A stretch of 64,000 nt of DNA from Odontesthes bonariensis. Its lineage: Eukaryota > Chordata > Actinopteri > Atheriniformes > Atherinopsidae. The stretch spans positions 19,583,536 to 19,647,535 of the forward strand of contig NC_134524.1 in NCBI RefSeq assembly GCF_027942865.1. The letters run 5' to 3'. Shown here one piece after another: positions 53,878 to 64,000 of this stretch. The stretch's first letter is position 1. Each line of letters begins with the position of its first letter. The position numbers were made by a program, and so were the translations under genes. Below the pieces are notes generated by a model, which saw nothing but the letters and a program-made list of their open reading frames with translations, had not been told where the DNA came from and did not search any database.

Positions 53878-54293
53878 CAAAACAACTTTATAAACAGCAT
53901 GTAACTCACCGGCTGGTTGTAGGCTCGCGCATGTGAAAGCCCAAAAGAGTCGATGGACGATAATCCCATATACAAAACAATTATATTCTCTAGAAAAACT
54001 GCGTTCAAGTATTTAAAACATTACAACAATATTGCTGGGCATGTATTGTTGTAATTTTCTGACAATTTTCATTTGATTTCTGGAATCACGGAGGGTGACT
54101 GAAATTTTTTTTTTCTGCGTAGGTTAAAGAGTCTGGAATTAATGCACAAATACTGTTTTGATGGTATGCAAATGAACTTCCTGTTCTCACAGGCATGGTT
54201 TTTAAAAAAACTTGCAGCAGCAACAAAAGCAGAAGCTGTGGTCTTTAAAAAAATATTCTGTTTAACTATGAAAGTCAGTTGATTCAGTGACAG

Positions 54294-55367
54294 TTATATG
54301 GGAAAACTGTAGTTGGGAAAAGCAGCCTGGCTGAAACCATATTTGGAGAGGAAGTGTTTAAGATAAATCACACTGTAAACCCTGGAACAAGTGAATGTCA
54401 GCGTGAAACCAGAGAGATTAATGGAAGAAACATCACATTGATCGACACTCCTGGATTCTTTGACAATCGCAGGAATGAAGAGGGCCTGAAACCTGAGACA
54501 GCAAAGTGCATCACCGAGTGTCCTCATGCTTTTCTCATTTTACTTAAAGTGGAGAAATTTACGGAGCACGAGAAAGAGGTTGTCTCTAAAATAAAACAAT
54601 CTTTTTCTGAGGAAGCTTTCAAATATGCTGTGGTCGTCTTCACTCACGGTGATCAGCTCCCCGAAGGGATGACGATTGAAGAGTTTGTGAGTGAAAATAA
54701 GGATCTGCGTGATCTCCTGGAGAAATGTGGAGGCCGCTGCCATGTGGTTGACAACAAATACTGGAAGAACAACCAGCAGCATGAATACAGAAACAACCAG
54801 ATCCAGGTGGGAAATCTGCTCAACACAATAACAGAGATGGTAAAGACAAACAGTGGAGGTTTCTACACCAATAAGATGCTACAAGCAGTGAACAGACTAA
54901 TTCAAGAGGAGGAAAGACGCATTCAGTCATCATCAGGACATGTGTCACAGGAAGAGATTAAGAGTCAGGCAAAGAAAAATGTCTTCAATTTTCTCAAGAA
55001 AGCTGCAGGTATTACAACAGGAGTGTTGTTAGGAGCTCTGCTCGGTGTGCCTGTGATGGTTGCTTTAGTTGTCCGGGCATTGAAAGCTATGGGAACAGCT
55101 GAAGCAGAGGTGGTGAAGGTGGCAGTGGTAACGGCAGCTGGAGGAACTGCAGCAGCAGCAGCATCAGGTGTGGTAGCTGGTATCGCAGCAGGAGCTGCTC
55201 TTACAGGAGCGGCAGCTGGAGGTTATACTGGGTATTGTGAAGCTGATAAATCAGACTCGGCTGTAGAGGCGGTAATGAACACAGCTACGGCTGTTGGTGA
55301 GCTTGCTGCAGAGCTGATTCAAAAAAGTGTTAAATATAAAGAAAAATCAAAGCTCGGAGGACAGTAA
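54294..55367 (+). CDS. GIMAP/AIG1-type GTPase, main exon, 5' end not found
   Basis: The open frame encodes 357 residues to a TAA stop. Motifs of the AIG1 GTPase family: P-loop GKTVVGKSS, GTSECQRE (G2 region), LIDTPGFFD (G3), FTHGDQL (G4, the variant common in fish GIMAPs) and RCHVVDNKYW (G5 and conserved box). After residue 230 come two long hydrophobic Gly/Ala-rich stretches, which could anchor it in a membrane. GIMAPs are immune-associated GTPases acting on intracellular membranes of lymphoid and other cells. No in-frame ATG precedes the P-loop: a TGA lies at 54288-54290. The reading therefore starts either at an acceptor (CAG at 54291-54293) or from a broken 5' end. If no upstream exon exists, this is a 5'-truncated copy. 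Confidence 0.85.
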   Translation, partial: LYGKTVVGKSSLAETIFGEEVFKINHTVNPGTSECQRETREINGRNITLIDTPGFFDNRRNEEGLKPETAKCITECPHAFLILLKVEKFTEHEKEVVSKIKQSFSEEAFKYAVVVFTHGDQLPEGMTIEEFVSENKDLRDLLEKCGGRCHVVDNKYWKNNQQHEYRNNQIQVGNLLNTITEMVKTNSGGFYTNKMLQAVNRLIQEEERRIQSSSGHVSQEEIKSQAKKNVFNFLKKAAGITTGVLLGALLGVPVMVALVVRALKAMGTAEAEVVKVAVVTAAGGTAAAAASGVVAGIAAGAALTGAAAGGYTGYCEADKSDSAVEAVMNTATAVGELAAELIQKSVKYKEKSKLGGQ

Positions 55368-55634
55368 GGCTCTGTTAAACTAGGCTGCAGCTGAGCTTTT
55401 ATTAAAGGTGATAGAGAATGGTTGAATGGGGCATTAATCCTTGTTCTGTAATGTGATATGTAGCCCAAAAAAAATTGGTTGGGTCTGTAATGGCTCAGAA
55501 CCTCCCTAAAAGGCTCTCTGAAACAGCTGTTACTATGCTGGGTTTAGAATGCGTCTTTTTCCCTTATTGGCGTCGTTTCAGAGCTTATCTGGCAACCTCA
55601 TTATGAAATGCAGGTAGGTGTTGGCTCTATTCTA
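55368..55634. other. 3' flank of the GIMAP exon
   Basis: Unique sequence, with no AATAAA close to the stop. It ends where the palindrome begins. Confidence 0.4.
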
Positions 55635-55867
55635 TGAGGTGCCACCAGGGACATAAATCAGAATTAACTTCCATATACACATGTGAAATTGAACTCTTCC
55701 ACATACTATACTCAAAACCTTGCACAAACACTAGTGAAAAGCTCTCACATAAACTAGTGAAAACATTTACCTCTTATATAACCTACTCAAAAGCTCTCAT
55801 ACACACTACTGAAAAGCTTTCATATATACTAGTGAAAAGCTTTACCTTTCATATATACTAGTAAAAA

Positions 55868-57206
55868 CCTCTCATATACAATGGTCAAACCTCTCATATT
55901 CACATGTCAAACCTCTCGTACACATATGTCAAATCTCTCATACACATATGTCAAACCTCTCATACACATATGTCAAACCTCTCATACACATATGTCAAAC
56001 CTCTCATACACATATGTCAAACCTCTCGTACACATATGTCAAACCTCTCGTACACATATGTCAAACCTCTCATACACATATGTCAAACCTCTCATACACA
56101 TATGTCAAACCTCTCATATACATATGTCAAACCTCTCATACACATATGTCAAACCTCTCATACTCATATGTCAAACCTCTCATACACATATGTCAAACCT
56201 CTCACACTCATATGTCAAACCTCTCGTACACATATGTCAAACCTCTCATACTCATATGTCAAACCTCTCATACACATATGTCAAACCTCTCATACTCATG
56301 TCAAACCTCTCATATACATATGTCAAACCTCTCATACACACGTCAAACCTCTCATACACATATGTCAAATCTCTCGTACACATATGTCAAACCTCTCGTA
56401 CACATATGTCAAACCTCTCATACTCATATGTCAAACCTCTCATACACATATGTCAAACCTCTCATACTCATATGTCAAACCTCTCATACACATATGTCAA
56501 ACCTCTCATACTCATATGTCAAACCTCTCATACACATATGTCAAACCTCTCATACTCATATGTCAAACCTCTCATATACATATGTCAAACCTCTCATACT
56601 CATATGTCAAACCTCTCATACACATATGTCAAACCTCTCATACACATATGTCAAACCTCTCATACTCATATGTCAAACCTCTCATACACATATGTCAAAC
56701 CTCTCATACTCATATGTCAAACCTCTCATACACATATGTCAAACCTCTCATACTCATATGTCAAACCTCTCATACACATATGTCAAACCTCTCATACTCA
56801 TATGTCAAACCTCTCATACACATATGTCAAACCTCTCATACTCATATGTCAAACCTCTCATACACATATGTCAAACCTCTCATACTCATATGTCAAACCT
56901 CTCATATACATATGTCAAACCTCTCATACACACGTCAAACCTCTCATACACATGTCAAATCTCTCATACACATATGTCAAACCTCTCATACTCATATGTC
57001 AAACCTCTCGTACACATATGTCAAACCTCTCATACTCATATGTCAAACCTCTCATACACACATGTCAAACCTCTCATATACATATGTCAAACCTCTCATA
57101 CTCATATGTCAAACCTCTCGTACACATATGTCAAACCTCTCATACTCAAATGTCAAACCTCTCATACACATATGTCAAACCTCTCATACACATATGTCAA
57201 ATATTT
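55868..57206 (+). repeat. 22-bp tandem array, left arm, about 59 units
   Basis: Unit CATATGTCAAACCTCTCATA plus CA. Units vary mainly at the last bases (TACACA, TACTCA, GTACACA, TATACA), and a few are shortened to about 20 bp. From about 56400 to 56890 the TACACA and TACTCA types alternate regularly, giving a 44-bp higher-order unit. No unit contains a stop codon in any plus-strand frame, which produces three overlapping frames of over 440 codons that I do not regard as genes. Confidence 0.95.
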
Positions 57207-58122
57207 GTGGATTTCAGTTGAAACGGAAGGCATTTCAGTGAAACAGGAAGGTGTTTTATTAAACCGGGAGTTGTAGTTTTAAACAGAAGTCATTCTGGTT
57301 AGCTTCGTGCATTTTGTGCAATCTCCTGCCGGTATTTTATGAAATAAAATAAACGACAATTGCTCAGCCACCCGCTGAATACCGCACACAAACAGCGGCA
57401 TTACTCAACTTTATTTTGGCTTCAACGGAGACCCTGCAGCTGGCAAAGGCATGCTGCGCTGGCAGAACGGAAAAAGAGATGCTAAGCGGCTATCCACCGA
57501 GTCCGGAGCTGGAGTTGAAGTGATCGGTTGCTGCCCAAGCCTTGTAGCATTTGACAGGGTCCTGATCGTCTCCGTTGAAGCTAAAATACTGTAGACGCGC
57601 GCTCGATTTTCAAGTGTAGATCGCACGACCGTGCCTTTCCGAAGCGCAGATGGCGTGACCGCAGTCCGCTGGACACCTCACACAAGCAGTGGCATTACTC
57701 AACAATATTTTAGCTTCAACGGAGACGATCAGGACCCTGTCAAATGCTACAACGGAGACGATCAGGACCCTGTCAAATGCTACAAGGCTTGGGCAGCAAC
57801 CGATCACTTCAACTCCAGCTCTGGACTCGGTGGATAGCCGCTTAGCATCTCTTTTTCCGTCCTGCCAGCGCAGCATGCCTTTGCCAGCTGCAGGGTCTCC
57901 GTTGAAGCCAAAATAAAGTTGAGTAATGCCGCTGTTTGTGTGAGGTATTCAGCGGGTGGCTGAGCAATTGTCGTTTATTTTATTTCATAAAATACCGGCA
58001 GGAGATTGCACAAAATGCACGAAGCTAACCAGAATGACTTCTGTTTAAAACTACAACTCCCGGTTTAATAAAACACCTTCCTGTTTCACTGAAATGCCTT
58101 CCGTTTCAACTGAAATCCACAA
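57207..58122. repeat. Inverted core and spacer of the palindrome
   Basis: 57207-57593 is matched in reverse by 57704-58122. In the right arm a 33-bp segment (GGAGACGATCAGGACCCTGT followed by CAAATGCTACAAC) occurs twice in tandem (57720-57785); the left arm has it once. The spacer (about 57594-57703) is GC-rich. It contains CAGTGGCATTACTCAACAAT, a diverged direct copy of a piece of the left core (57391-57412). Confidence 0.85.
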
Positions 58123-58889
58123 ATATTTGACATATGTGTATGAGAGGTTTGACATATGTGTATGAGAGGTTTGACATATGTATATGAGAGGTTTGACATA
58201 TGTGTATGAGAGGTTTGACATATGTGAATGAGAGGTTTGACATATGTGTATGAGAGGTTTGACATGTGTACGAGAGGTTTGACATATGTGTATGAGATAT
58301 TTGACATATGTGTACGAGATAGTTGACATATGTGTACGAGAGGTTTGACATATGTGTACGAGAGGTTTGACATATGTGTATGAGAGATTTGACATGTGTA
58401 TATGAGAGGTTTGACATGTGTATATGAGAGATTTGACATATGTGTATGAGAGATTTGACATATGTGTACGAGAGGTTTGACATATGTGTATGAGAGGTTT
58501 GACATCTGTGTACGAGAGGTTTGACATATGTGTACGAGAGGTTTGACATATGTGTATGAGAGGTTTGACATATGTGTATGAGAGATTTGACATATGTGTA
58601 TGAGAGGTTTGACGTGTGTATGAGAGGTTTGACATATGAGTATGAGAGGTTTGACATATGTGTACGAGAGGTTTGACATATGAGTATGAGAGGTTTGACA
58701 TATGTGTATGAGAGGTTTGACATGTGTATGAGAGGTTTGACATATGTATATGAGAGATTTGACATGTGTATGAGAGATTTGACATGTGTATGAGAGGTTT
58801 GACATATGTGTACGAGAGGTTTGACATATGTGTATGAGAGGTTTGACATATGTGTATGAGAGGTTTGACATATGTATATGAGAGGTTTT
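58123..58889 (-). repeat. 22-bp tandem array, right arm, about 34 units
   Basis: The same unit in reverse orientation (TATGAGAGGTTTGACATATG). It has more shortened units and more AGATTTGACAT variants than the left array, and lacks the long alternating block. So the two arrays expanded or contracted independently after the palindrome formed. Confidence 0.95.
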
Positions 58890-59118
58890 TACTAGTATAT
58901 ATGAAACGTAAAGCTTTTCACTAGTATATATGAAAGCTTTTCAGTAGTGTGTATGAGAGCTTTTGAGTAGGTTATATAAAAGGTAAATGTTTTCACTAGT
59001 TTATGTGAGAGCTTTTCACTAGTGTTTGTGCAAGGTTTTGAGTATAGTATGTGGAAGAGTTTAATTTCACATGTGTATATGGAAGTTAATTCTGATTTAT
59101 GTCCCTGGTGGCACCTCA

Positions 59119-62100
59119 CACAAAGGTCTTACTGTTTATTGTTTTACTTCTGTAACTCCATTTAATGGAGTTTCTGTGTTGCCATTAAAAACAAAGATAA
59201 AAAATGCCTCTTTTTTGACTTGTGAAAATCTTTCTCTACCCCAAAAAGGCATGAAAAGGTGGAGCTGGTGTTTTACAAAACATATTCCATTGATATTATA
59301 TTCTTATTATGGACAACAATGTTGAAGGTTTTGTCATAGGGCCTGTTGCAGTAGGAAAAGATGTGTTTAAAATCCTGGATGATAGGAATCGGGTGTTTTA
59401 CAGTGAACAAGCATCACATCATGTCCCACATCAAACTGCTTATCTGTCACAGTCTGTGGGTTTTCCGTCATGAAGTTCGTGTTGTGGCTTGTTTCACTGA
59501 AATTGTTTTACTGTTTTAGTTTGATTGTTCTAGGTTCGTTGGTGTTTTTTTGGCTTAGTTCAGTTTCTGTCGTACATTTAGTTAGTTTTCCTTATTCTCC
59601 AGATCGCTGTTTTAGCACTCCCTGCGCTTTCATGGTTTCTGCTCAGCTCTGTTTCTTGTTTGTTTTGTTTCCAGCACATGGCACTGCTTTTAGTTTGTAC
59701 ATAATAAACATTAAGATTCTAACACCTGTGTGCCTCACACCTTTTTGCTCCTTGGGTTGGATCTGACACTTCTTCTTGGTAATATGGACTGTGACAGTAG
59801 AATCTCTCCACACCTGGACCCAACAGGCTACACTTTTTCCTTCCAGGAGGTTACTGAATCTGGCTTAGGATGCAAAAGGCTCACTTCAGCTAATTCTGGC
59901 TACACCATCATTCACCACACATGTTTAATCACATTTCTTGCTGGGACAGTGTCAGAGCCCATTTAGGGCCAAGGTTCACACCGCTGCAGCTCATGCCTGG
60001 CACAAAGCCTGAGCTTGTAGACAATGCCGAAAAGTTCTGATCTTGTCCCTGTCTAGGGCTCTACAGTTGACACCCGACATGTCCCCGTTCCTGTGCAGGA
60101 GTCTGTAGGTGCTATGCATGGCCAGAGACCAATCCACTATGCCAGAGCTAGGGCTGGAACCCATCATGATGATTTTGGGATCTTCCGACCCCCTGATCAC
60201 TTAACTTCCAGCACTCTGAGGTGGTCCAGGAGGAATAGTCATGCCTCAGCAAGTACTGTCATTCGCAAAAATACAGTGTAGGACAATACTACAAAACATA
60301 CATTCATCATTTATCTTCTGCTTATCTGAGGTCAGCCATGGAGGCAAAAGGTCCAGTAAGGAAACCTCTGGAGAATTATATGATACTGATACTGCCACTA
60401 CCACCAACAATAATAATAATAATGCTTGTGTGGCATGCCCAGCAACTCCAGTAAGGTGGGTTCAAGTTAAGACCAACAACGCCACCCTGGCAATTTCACC
60501 CAGGGAGGATTCCTTATTTAAGGATTTATGATATGTTTTATATATCATCCAAAAATATAATTTGTTTTACCCAGATACTGTCAAAAACACAAACAACACT
60601 TTTACTATTATAGCTGAGCAAAACCCGCACCAAGTCAGATTGCTCTGACAAGCCCAAAATAATGAAGTCAGAACGCTAACATGAAAGTTATGACCTCAAA
60701 ACAGGCCCAGCATCCCTGGCATGAATAAAACAGTCTATTAGAAAAGGATTTTTTTTGGAAGTTTTCATTTTAGTGGGTGTTACATACCGATCAGGCAGTG
60801 ACTCCCAACACAGGGGACAGCATGACACTTATCCAATTACCTGAGGTATAAACCTGAGGCAAAGCAACCACATAACCTCAAACGGTTCAAGGTTGATGAC
60901 AGATAAGAAGAAAAACCTACTGGGAACACTCGAGAGGAAGCCATACAGCGAGCTGATCTAAAGATGATTAAATACTCACGATAGGCAAATATTACAGAAT
61001 GTCTGAACGAGTGAAACACCACAGACACTCATACCTGCAAGAGCAACAGAAGTCAGGCAACAGGGCGTGCACTCAACACCAGAGGATACTATTTTAACGG
61101 AGCTGCACTGAAACTTCTTTAAAAGTAATTTCAAACTGATATCAGCTTTGCATGCAGTTGCTAAAGTTTATATTTGTTATGGTTTGAGGTAGAGTGTTTT
61201 TGAAAGAAATACAAATACAGATACAGCAAATGATCGGAGGTTGAAGGAAACTGAACTGATTTATTTAAATTTTAAACAAATGGTGAGGCCAAACCAGAAG
61301 TACATAAAAAAAATTAAAAATTAAAAAAATGCTGACAAAACATGAACAAAAAACTAGACTAATCAGAGACTAGAAACAAGAACTGGAACAAGTGGTTGTA
61401 ACAGCAAGGATCTGACAATTATTGAGAGAAAAGAGAGCTTAAATACTGAGAACTCATTGGTGAAAGGTAGCAGCTGAACAGAGGTGAGTGAGTGGAGTGA
61501 ATGACCTGAACATGGAAGCTGAGGAAACAATGGGTGAGAGATGTAAAACAAGAAATCTACATGATGACATACAAGGAAAGACAAAACAAAACCCAGAAAA
61601 AAATCCACAAAAACCAAAACAAAGTCCAAAAACAAATCCACAAACTCTAAAAATACTTTTGTAGGGTGAAAATGTTTGAACCCATTAAGACCTGATGTTA
61701 CATGTAATGTTTTCTGTCCACATTTAGAGGAAGTTTCAAGTCTTTGTGAGTTAAAACATTGTCAGAGGCAGTTTGAAACTAGCTCCGCCTCTAAAACACC
61801 ATTATTTTCCCCCAGTTATTGCATCTCGAGGAAGTGATTTGAACAGACGAGCTACAATCACAGCACAGAACGGAGCAGAGAACAAGTTCCAACAGATTTC
61901 CACTTTGATTTCTAAAATCATGGCGGGTGAGTAGAGATAATGAATATTTTTCTGTAGATTGAATGACTGAAAACATGAAGTGCTAAAATGTCTGAAATTA
62001 AAAACTTTCAAAGACATAAAATGCACAACACCAATATGTCAACTGAGCTGCACTGATAACACAAATACAATTAGTAGATCAAACAGATTCATGTTGATGA

Positions 62101-62572
62101 TGTATAAAATACAAGATTGATGGAACTTCTTGAATAATGTTTCTGTTTGAATTTGTTTTATGAAATGTTAATACTGAATGTACATAATACTGAATGTGTG
62201 TGTGAAAAATACTGTACACACTCTGTACACAAATATATAAAAACACTGTAAAAATGCTGCATCCAAAGAATCATTTGGACCAAACTCGGTGGAAACTTAA
62301 GACACTTGTTGGCAGGATTAAAGTGTAGATCACTGTTGGGCTGTGGTTCGTGGAGCGTGTCGAACAATGGAAGCAGGAATGAATACTTAAAGGTGGGGCA
62401 GTTAGAGGCTGACATGTCAGAAGGAAAAACCATAGACACAGACAAACTGTCTTTAAAAACACTAATCACACATTTTACAATTAGCATGTGACCCTCAACA
62501 TCTTTACTCAAATAGGAGAGCACACAGCAGGCTATTCAGATCTGCTAAAGGACACATGCACATATCTCACCA
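59119..62572. other. Intergenic, repeat-bearing, no gene recognised
   Basis: 59431-59770 is a T-rich repeat with AATAAA (59703-59708) resembling the one at 28194-28814. 61290-61650 is A-rich on the plus strand and looks like a similar repeat in reverse. A short AAT run lies at 60409-60423. At 61920 an ATGGCGG is followed directly by GTGAGT, which could be a first coding exon, but no partner exon was found inside the window. Confidence 0.45.
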
Positions 62573-62855
62573 TTAAAGGGGAACTACGGGGCATTTGAAG
62601 CGCATTCCCATTGCTAGAGGTTGTCAAATACTGACAGTAGGACACAGACCGGTGCAAATCGGCGCTCCCTGTGCGGCGATTGCGCTGTTTGCGCAGCCTG
62701 TAATGCTAACCAAATACGTGGTGGCTAAGGGGCAAGCGCTAAACCATCCACGTAAAACAACAACTTGCACACTGCAGAAACGTCACACCACTTTATAAAC
62801 CATCCGACAATAAAGTCACAAGCCTTACCATCAAAACCATATGCATGGTTCACAC

Positions 62856-63969
62856 CAGTGTTGTTTTCGTCAACGATGACGATGACGAAATCATTTCGTT
62901 GACGGCACTTTTTTTCATGACGATAACGAGACGGTGACGAGATAAACATAGCTGTCTGATGACGAAAACATGACGAGACGTGTGTGAGTTTTCATTGACG
63001 AGATGAGAATGGACGAAAATGTTAGTGGGTGATCTGTCAGACGTTTAAAATGCATGACATTTCTGCTTATTGTGTGTGTCAATTAAAACCTAAAAAGTAT
63101 CTGCTGCGGCACCTTAAGGCTCGCCACAGGGATATTTTTTCAAAGGTAAGTTACAAATGCTGTTAACATAATCGATAAATTTCATAGTATAGGGTGACCA
63201 TAGGTCCGTATTTCCCGGGACATGTCCGTATTTCACGGGACGCCCGGGACAGGAAGTGAAATACGGACATGTCCCGGGAAATACGGACGTATGGTCACCC
63301 TATCATAGTAAGCTAATACATTAGTACGTTTTCCACATACTCCTGGCGCAAATGGGCTGCTAACTTCAGGCTAAAGTTAGCTTTTGTTACGCTAACGTCA
63401 ATTCATTATGTGTGTGTTACTTTAGCAGCATGTTTAGCCATGTTTACATTCAGTGACGGTGTGGTTATCTCTTTGTGTGTACGTTCTGTCAGCACGTAAC
63501 TTGATATGTTAAACAGGTCGAGTTACTGTTATACTTAGAGTCTGCTAGCTTTAGCCTAAAAGCCACAAGTGACGTTGTGCAGCCCTAACCAGGACCTGTG
63601 CGTTTAGTGCGCTTACAGTAAAGTTGGGACACACGCACAGTACAGAATGAAAAATCAGAAAGCTTTAGTACAGGTCAGTTAATAAGCTATGTATTTTCGT
63701 TCTGCTTGTTTGATAGTTAAGACCATACTATTTTCTTAACACGGTAGACTATACTTATTTTTTCTCTTTTTTTTTTTACTAAAACTAGACTAAAACCTTT
63801 TTGACTTTTCGTCGACTAAAACTAGACTAAAACCCTTTTGAGTTTTCGTCGACTAAAACTGGACTAAAACTATCACATATAGAAGTGACTAAAATGTGAC
63901 TAAAACTAATAAGCATTTTAGTCCAAAAGACTAAGACTAAATCTAAGATGGTTGTCAAAAACAACACTG
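62856..63969. mobile_element. hAT-type non-autonomous element with 8-bp target duplication
   Basis: Ends CAGTGTTGTTTT and its exact inverse AAAACAACACTG. The 8-bp duplication GTTCACAC flanks it at 62848-62855 and 63970-63977. The left end has an imperfect GATGAC repeat, the right end GACTAAAACTAGACTAAAAC repeats. There is no transposase ORF. An 8-bp duplication with CA...TG ends fits the hAT superfamily. Copy A at 53574-53877 shows the unoccupied site. Confidence 0.9.
63190..63302. mobile_element. 113-bp palindromic MITE nested in the hAT-type element
   Basis: Begins TAGGGTGACCATAGGTCCGT and ends with the near-inverse TACGGACGTATGGTCACCCTA. About 45 bp on each side pair around a short centre, so the whole element folds into one hairpin. 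An 8-bp duplication TCATAGTA flanks it at 63182-63189 and 63303-63310. Confidence 0.88.
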
Positions 63970-64000
63970 GTTCACACATTACTGGCATGGGGACGTTACA

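Larger units (their letters stand above)
55635..59118. mobile_element. 3.5 kb palindrome with tandem-repeat arms (foldback-like element)
   Basis: The ends are TGAGGTGCCACCAGGGACAT at 55635 and its exact inverse ending at 59118. From the outside in, each arm has about 235 bp of unique tip with ACTAGTGAAAAGC motifs, then a tandem array of a 22-bp unit, then about 390 bp of unique core. The core contains GAAACGGAAGGCATTTCAGT and AATACCGGCAGGAGATTGCA on one arm or the other. The arms meet around a spacer at about 57594-57703. Left arm about 1960 bp, right arm about 1415 bp; the difference is array length. The arms differ by scattered substitutions. There is no transposase and no clear target-site duplication. 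A foldback-type element with long tandem-repeat termini is my preferred reading; an inverted duplication is the alternative. Confidence 0.75.
62573..64000. repeat. Dispersed repeat, copy B, interrupted and cut by the window end
   Basis: Starts TTAAAGGGGAACTACGGGGC, homologous to copy A at 53574. Homology runs to 62855, is interrupted by the hAT-type insertion, and resumes at 63978 with ATTACTGGCATGGGGACGTT to the window edge. Confidence 0.8.

Noticed and set aside
55881-57276. Three overlapping plus-strand frames of about 445 codons
   Set aside because: They are the stop-free readings of a 22-bp satellite in all three frames. Units vary by 2-bp indels that would break a coding frame, and the same occurs in reverse on the other arm (58051-58871).
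55868-58889. CRISPR-like array of short repeats
   Set aside because: The units are contiguous with no unique spacers, and this is a vertebrate genome.
61920-61926. First coding exon ATGGCGG followed by GTGAGT
   Set aside because: Attractive splice donor but only seven bases of coding sequence and no downstream partner inside the window.

Overview
The window looks like nuclear DNA of a teleost fish. The reasons are split genes with GT-AG introns, the gene order abcg2 - ppm1k - gprin-like (these three families also lie close together on human chromosome 4q22), a finTRIM-type RING/B-box relic, a GIMAP/AIG1 GTPase, L2-type LINEs and a dense load of small DNA transposons. Splice sites were placed by eye from reading frame, GT-AG borders and remembered family motifs. 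No alignment, database search or transcript evidence was available.

Layout. 1-3937: no gene recognised; the 3' flank of abcg2 lies here. 3938-24614 (minus): complete abcg2-like half-transporter in 18 coding exons, 642 residues, with every exon junction in phase. Its introns hold a TA-flanked MITE (4428-4806), a TTAA-flanked piggyBac-type MITE (6323-6964), LINE scraps, an L2-type LINE with an uninterrupted 1011-residue ORF on the opposite strand (11825-14860), a broken finTRIM copy (15880-16375) and a diverged internal duplication (20460-20690 and 22220-22450). 24630-31945: intergenic, with a GC-rich possible abcg2 promoter, a Tc1-type transposase remnant, a SINE and a MITE. 31946-37941 (minus): complete ppm1k-like mitochondrial PP2C phosphatase, 8 coding exons and 378 residues, with a probable noncoding first exon near 40183-40330. 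38009-44458: repeats, a 1 kb purine-rich tract and a tRNA-derived SINE. 44459-47821 (minus): GPRIN-family gene in two coding exons, 1043 residues. 48829-50953: L2-like LINE with most of its reverse transcriptase missing. 52600-53498: piggyBac transposase relic. 54294-55367 (plus): GIMAP-type GTPase exon whose start was not found.

The most unusual structure is at 55635-59118. It is a 3.5 kb near-perfect palindrome whose arms are built from a unique-sequence tip, a long tandem array of a 22-bp unit (about 59 copies on the left, about 34 on the right, in opposite orientation) and an inverted core around a spacer of about 110 bp. It resembles a foldback-type transposable element. At the right edge there is a clean case of nesting. 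A 113-bp palindromic MITE with an 8-bp target duplication sits inside a 1114-bp hAT-type element with its own 8-bp duplication, which in turn sits inside a dispersed repeat whose uninterrupted copy is at 53574-53877.

The three host genes do not form one pathway: abcg2 is a membrane efflux pump, ppm1k a mitochondrial phosphatase of branched-chain amino acid metabolism, and the GPRIN gene a Go-effector scaffold of neurites. They are linked by conserved neighbourhood, not by function. Most of the remaining sequence is transposon-derived.
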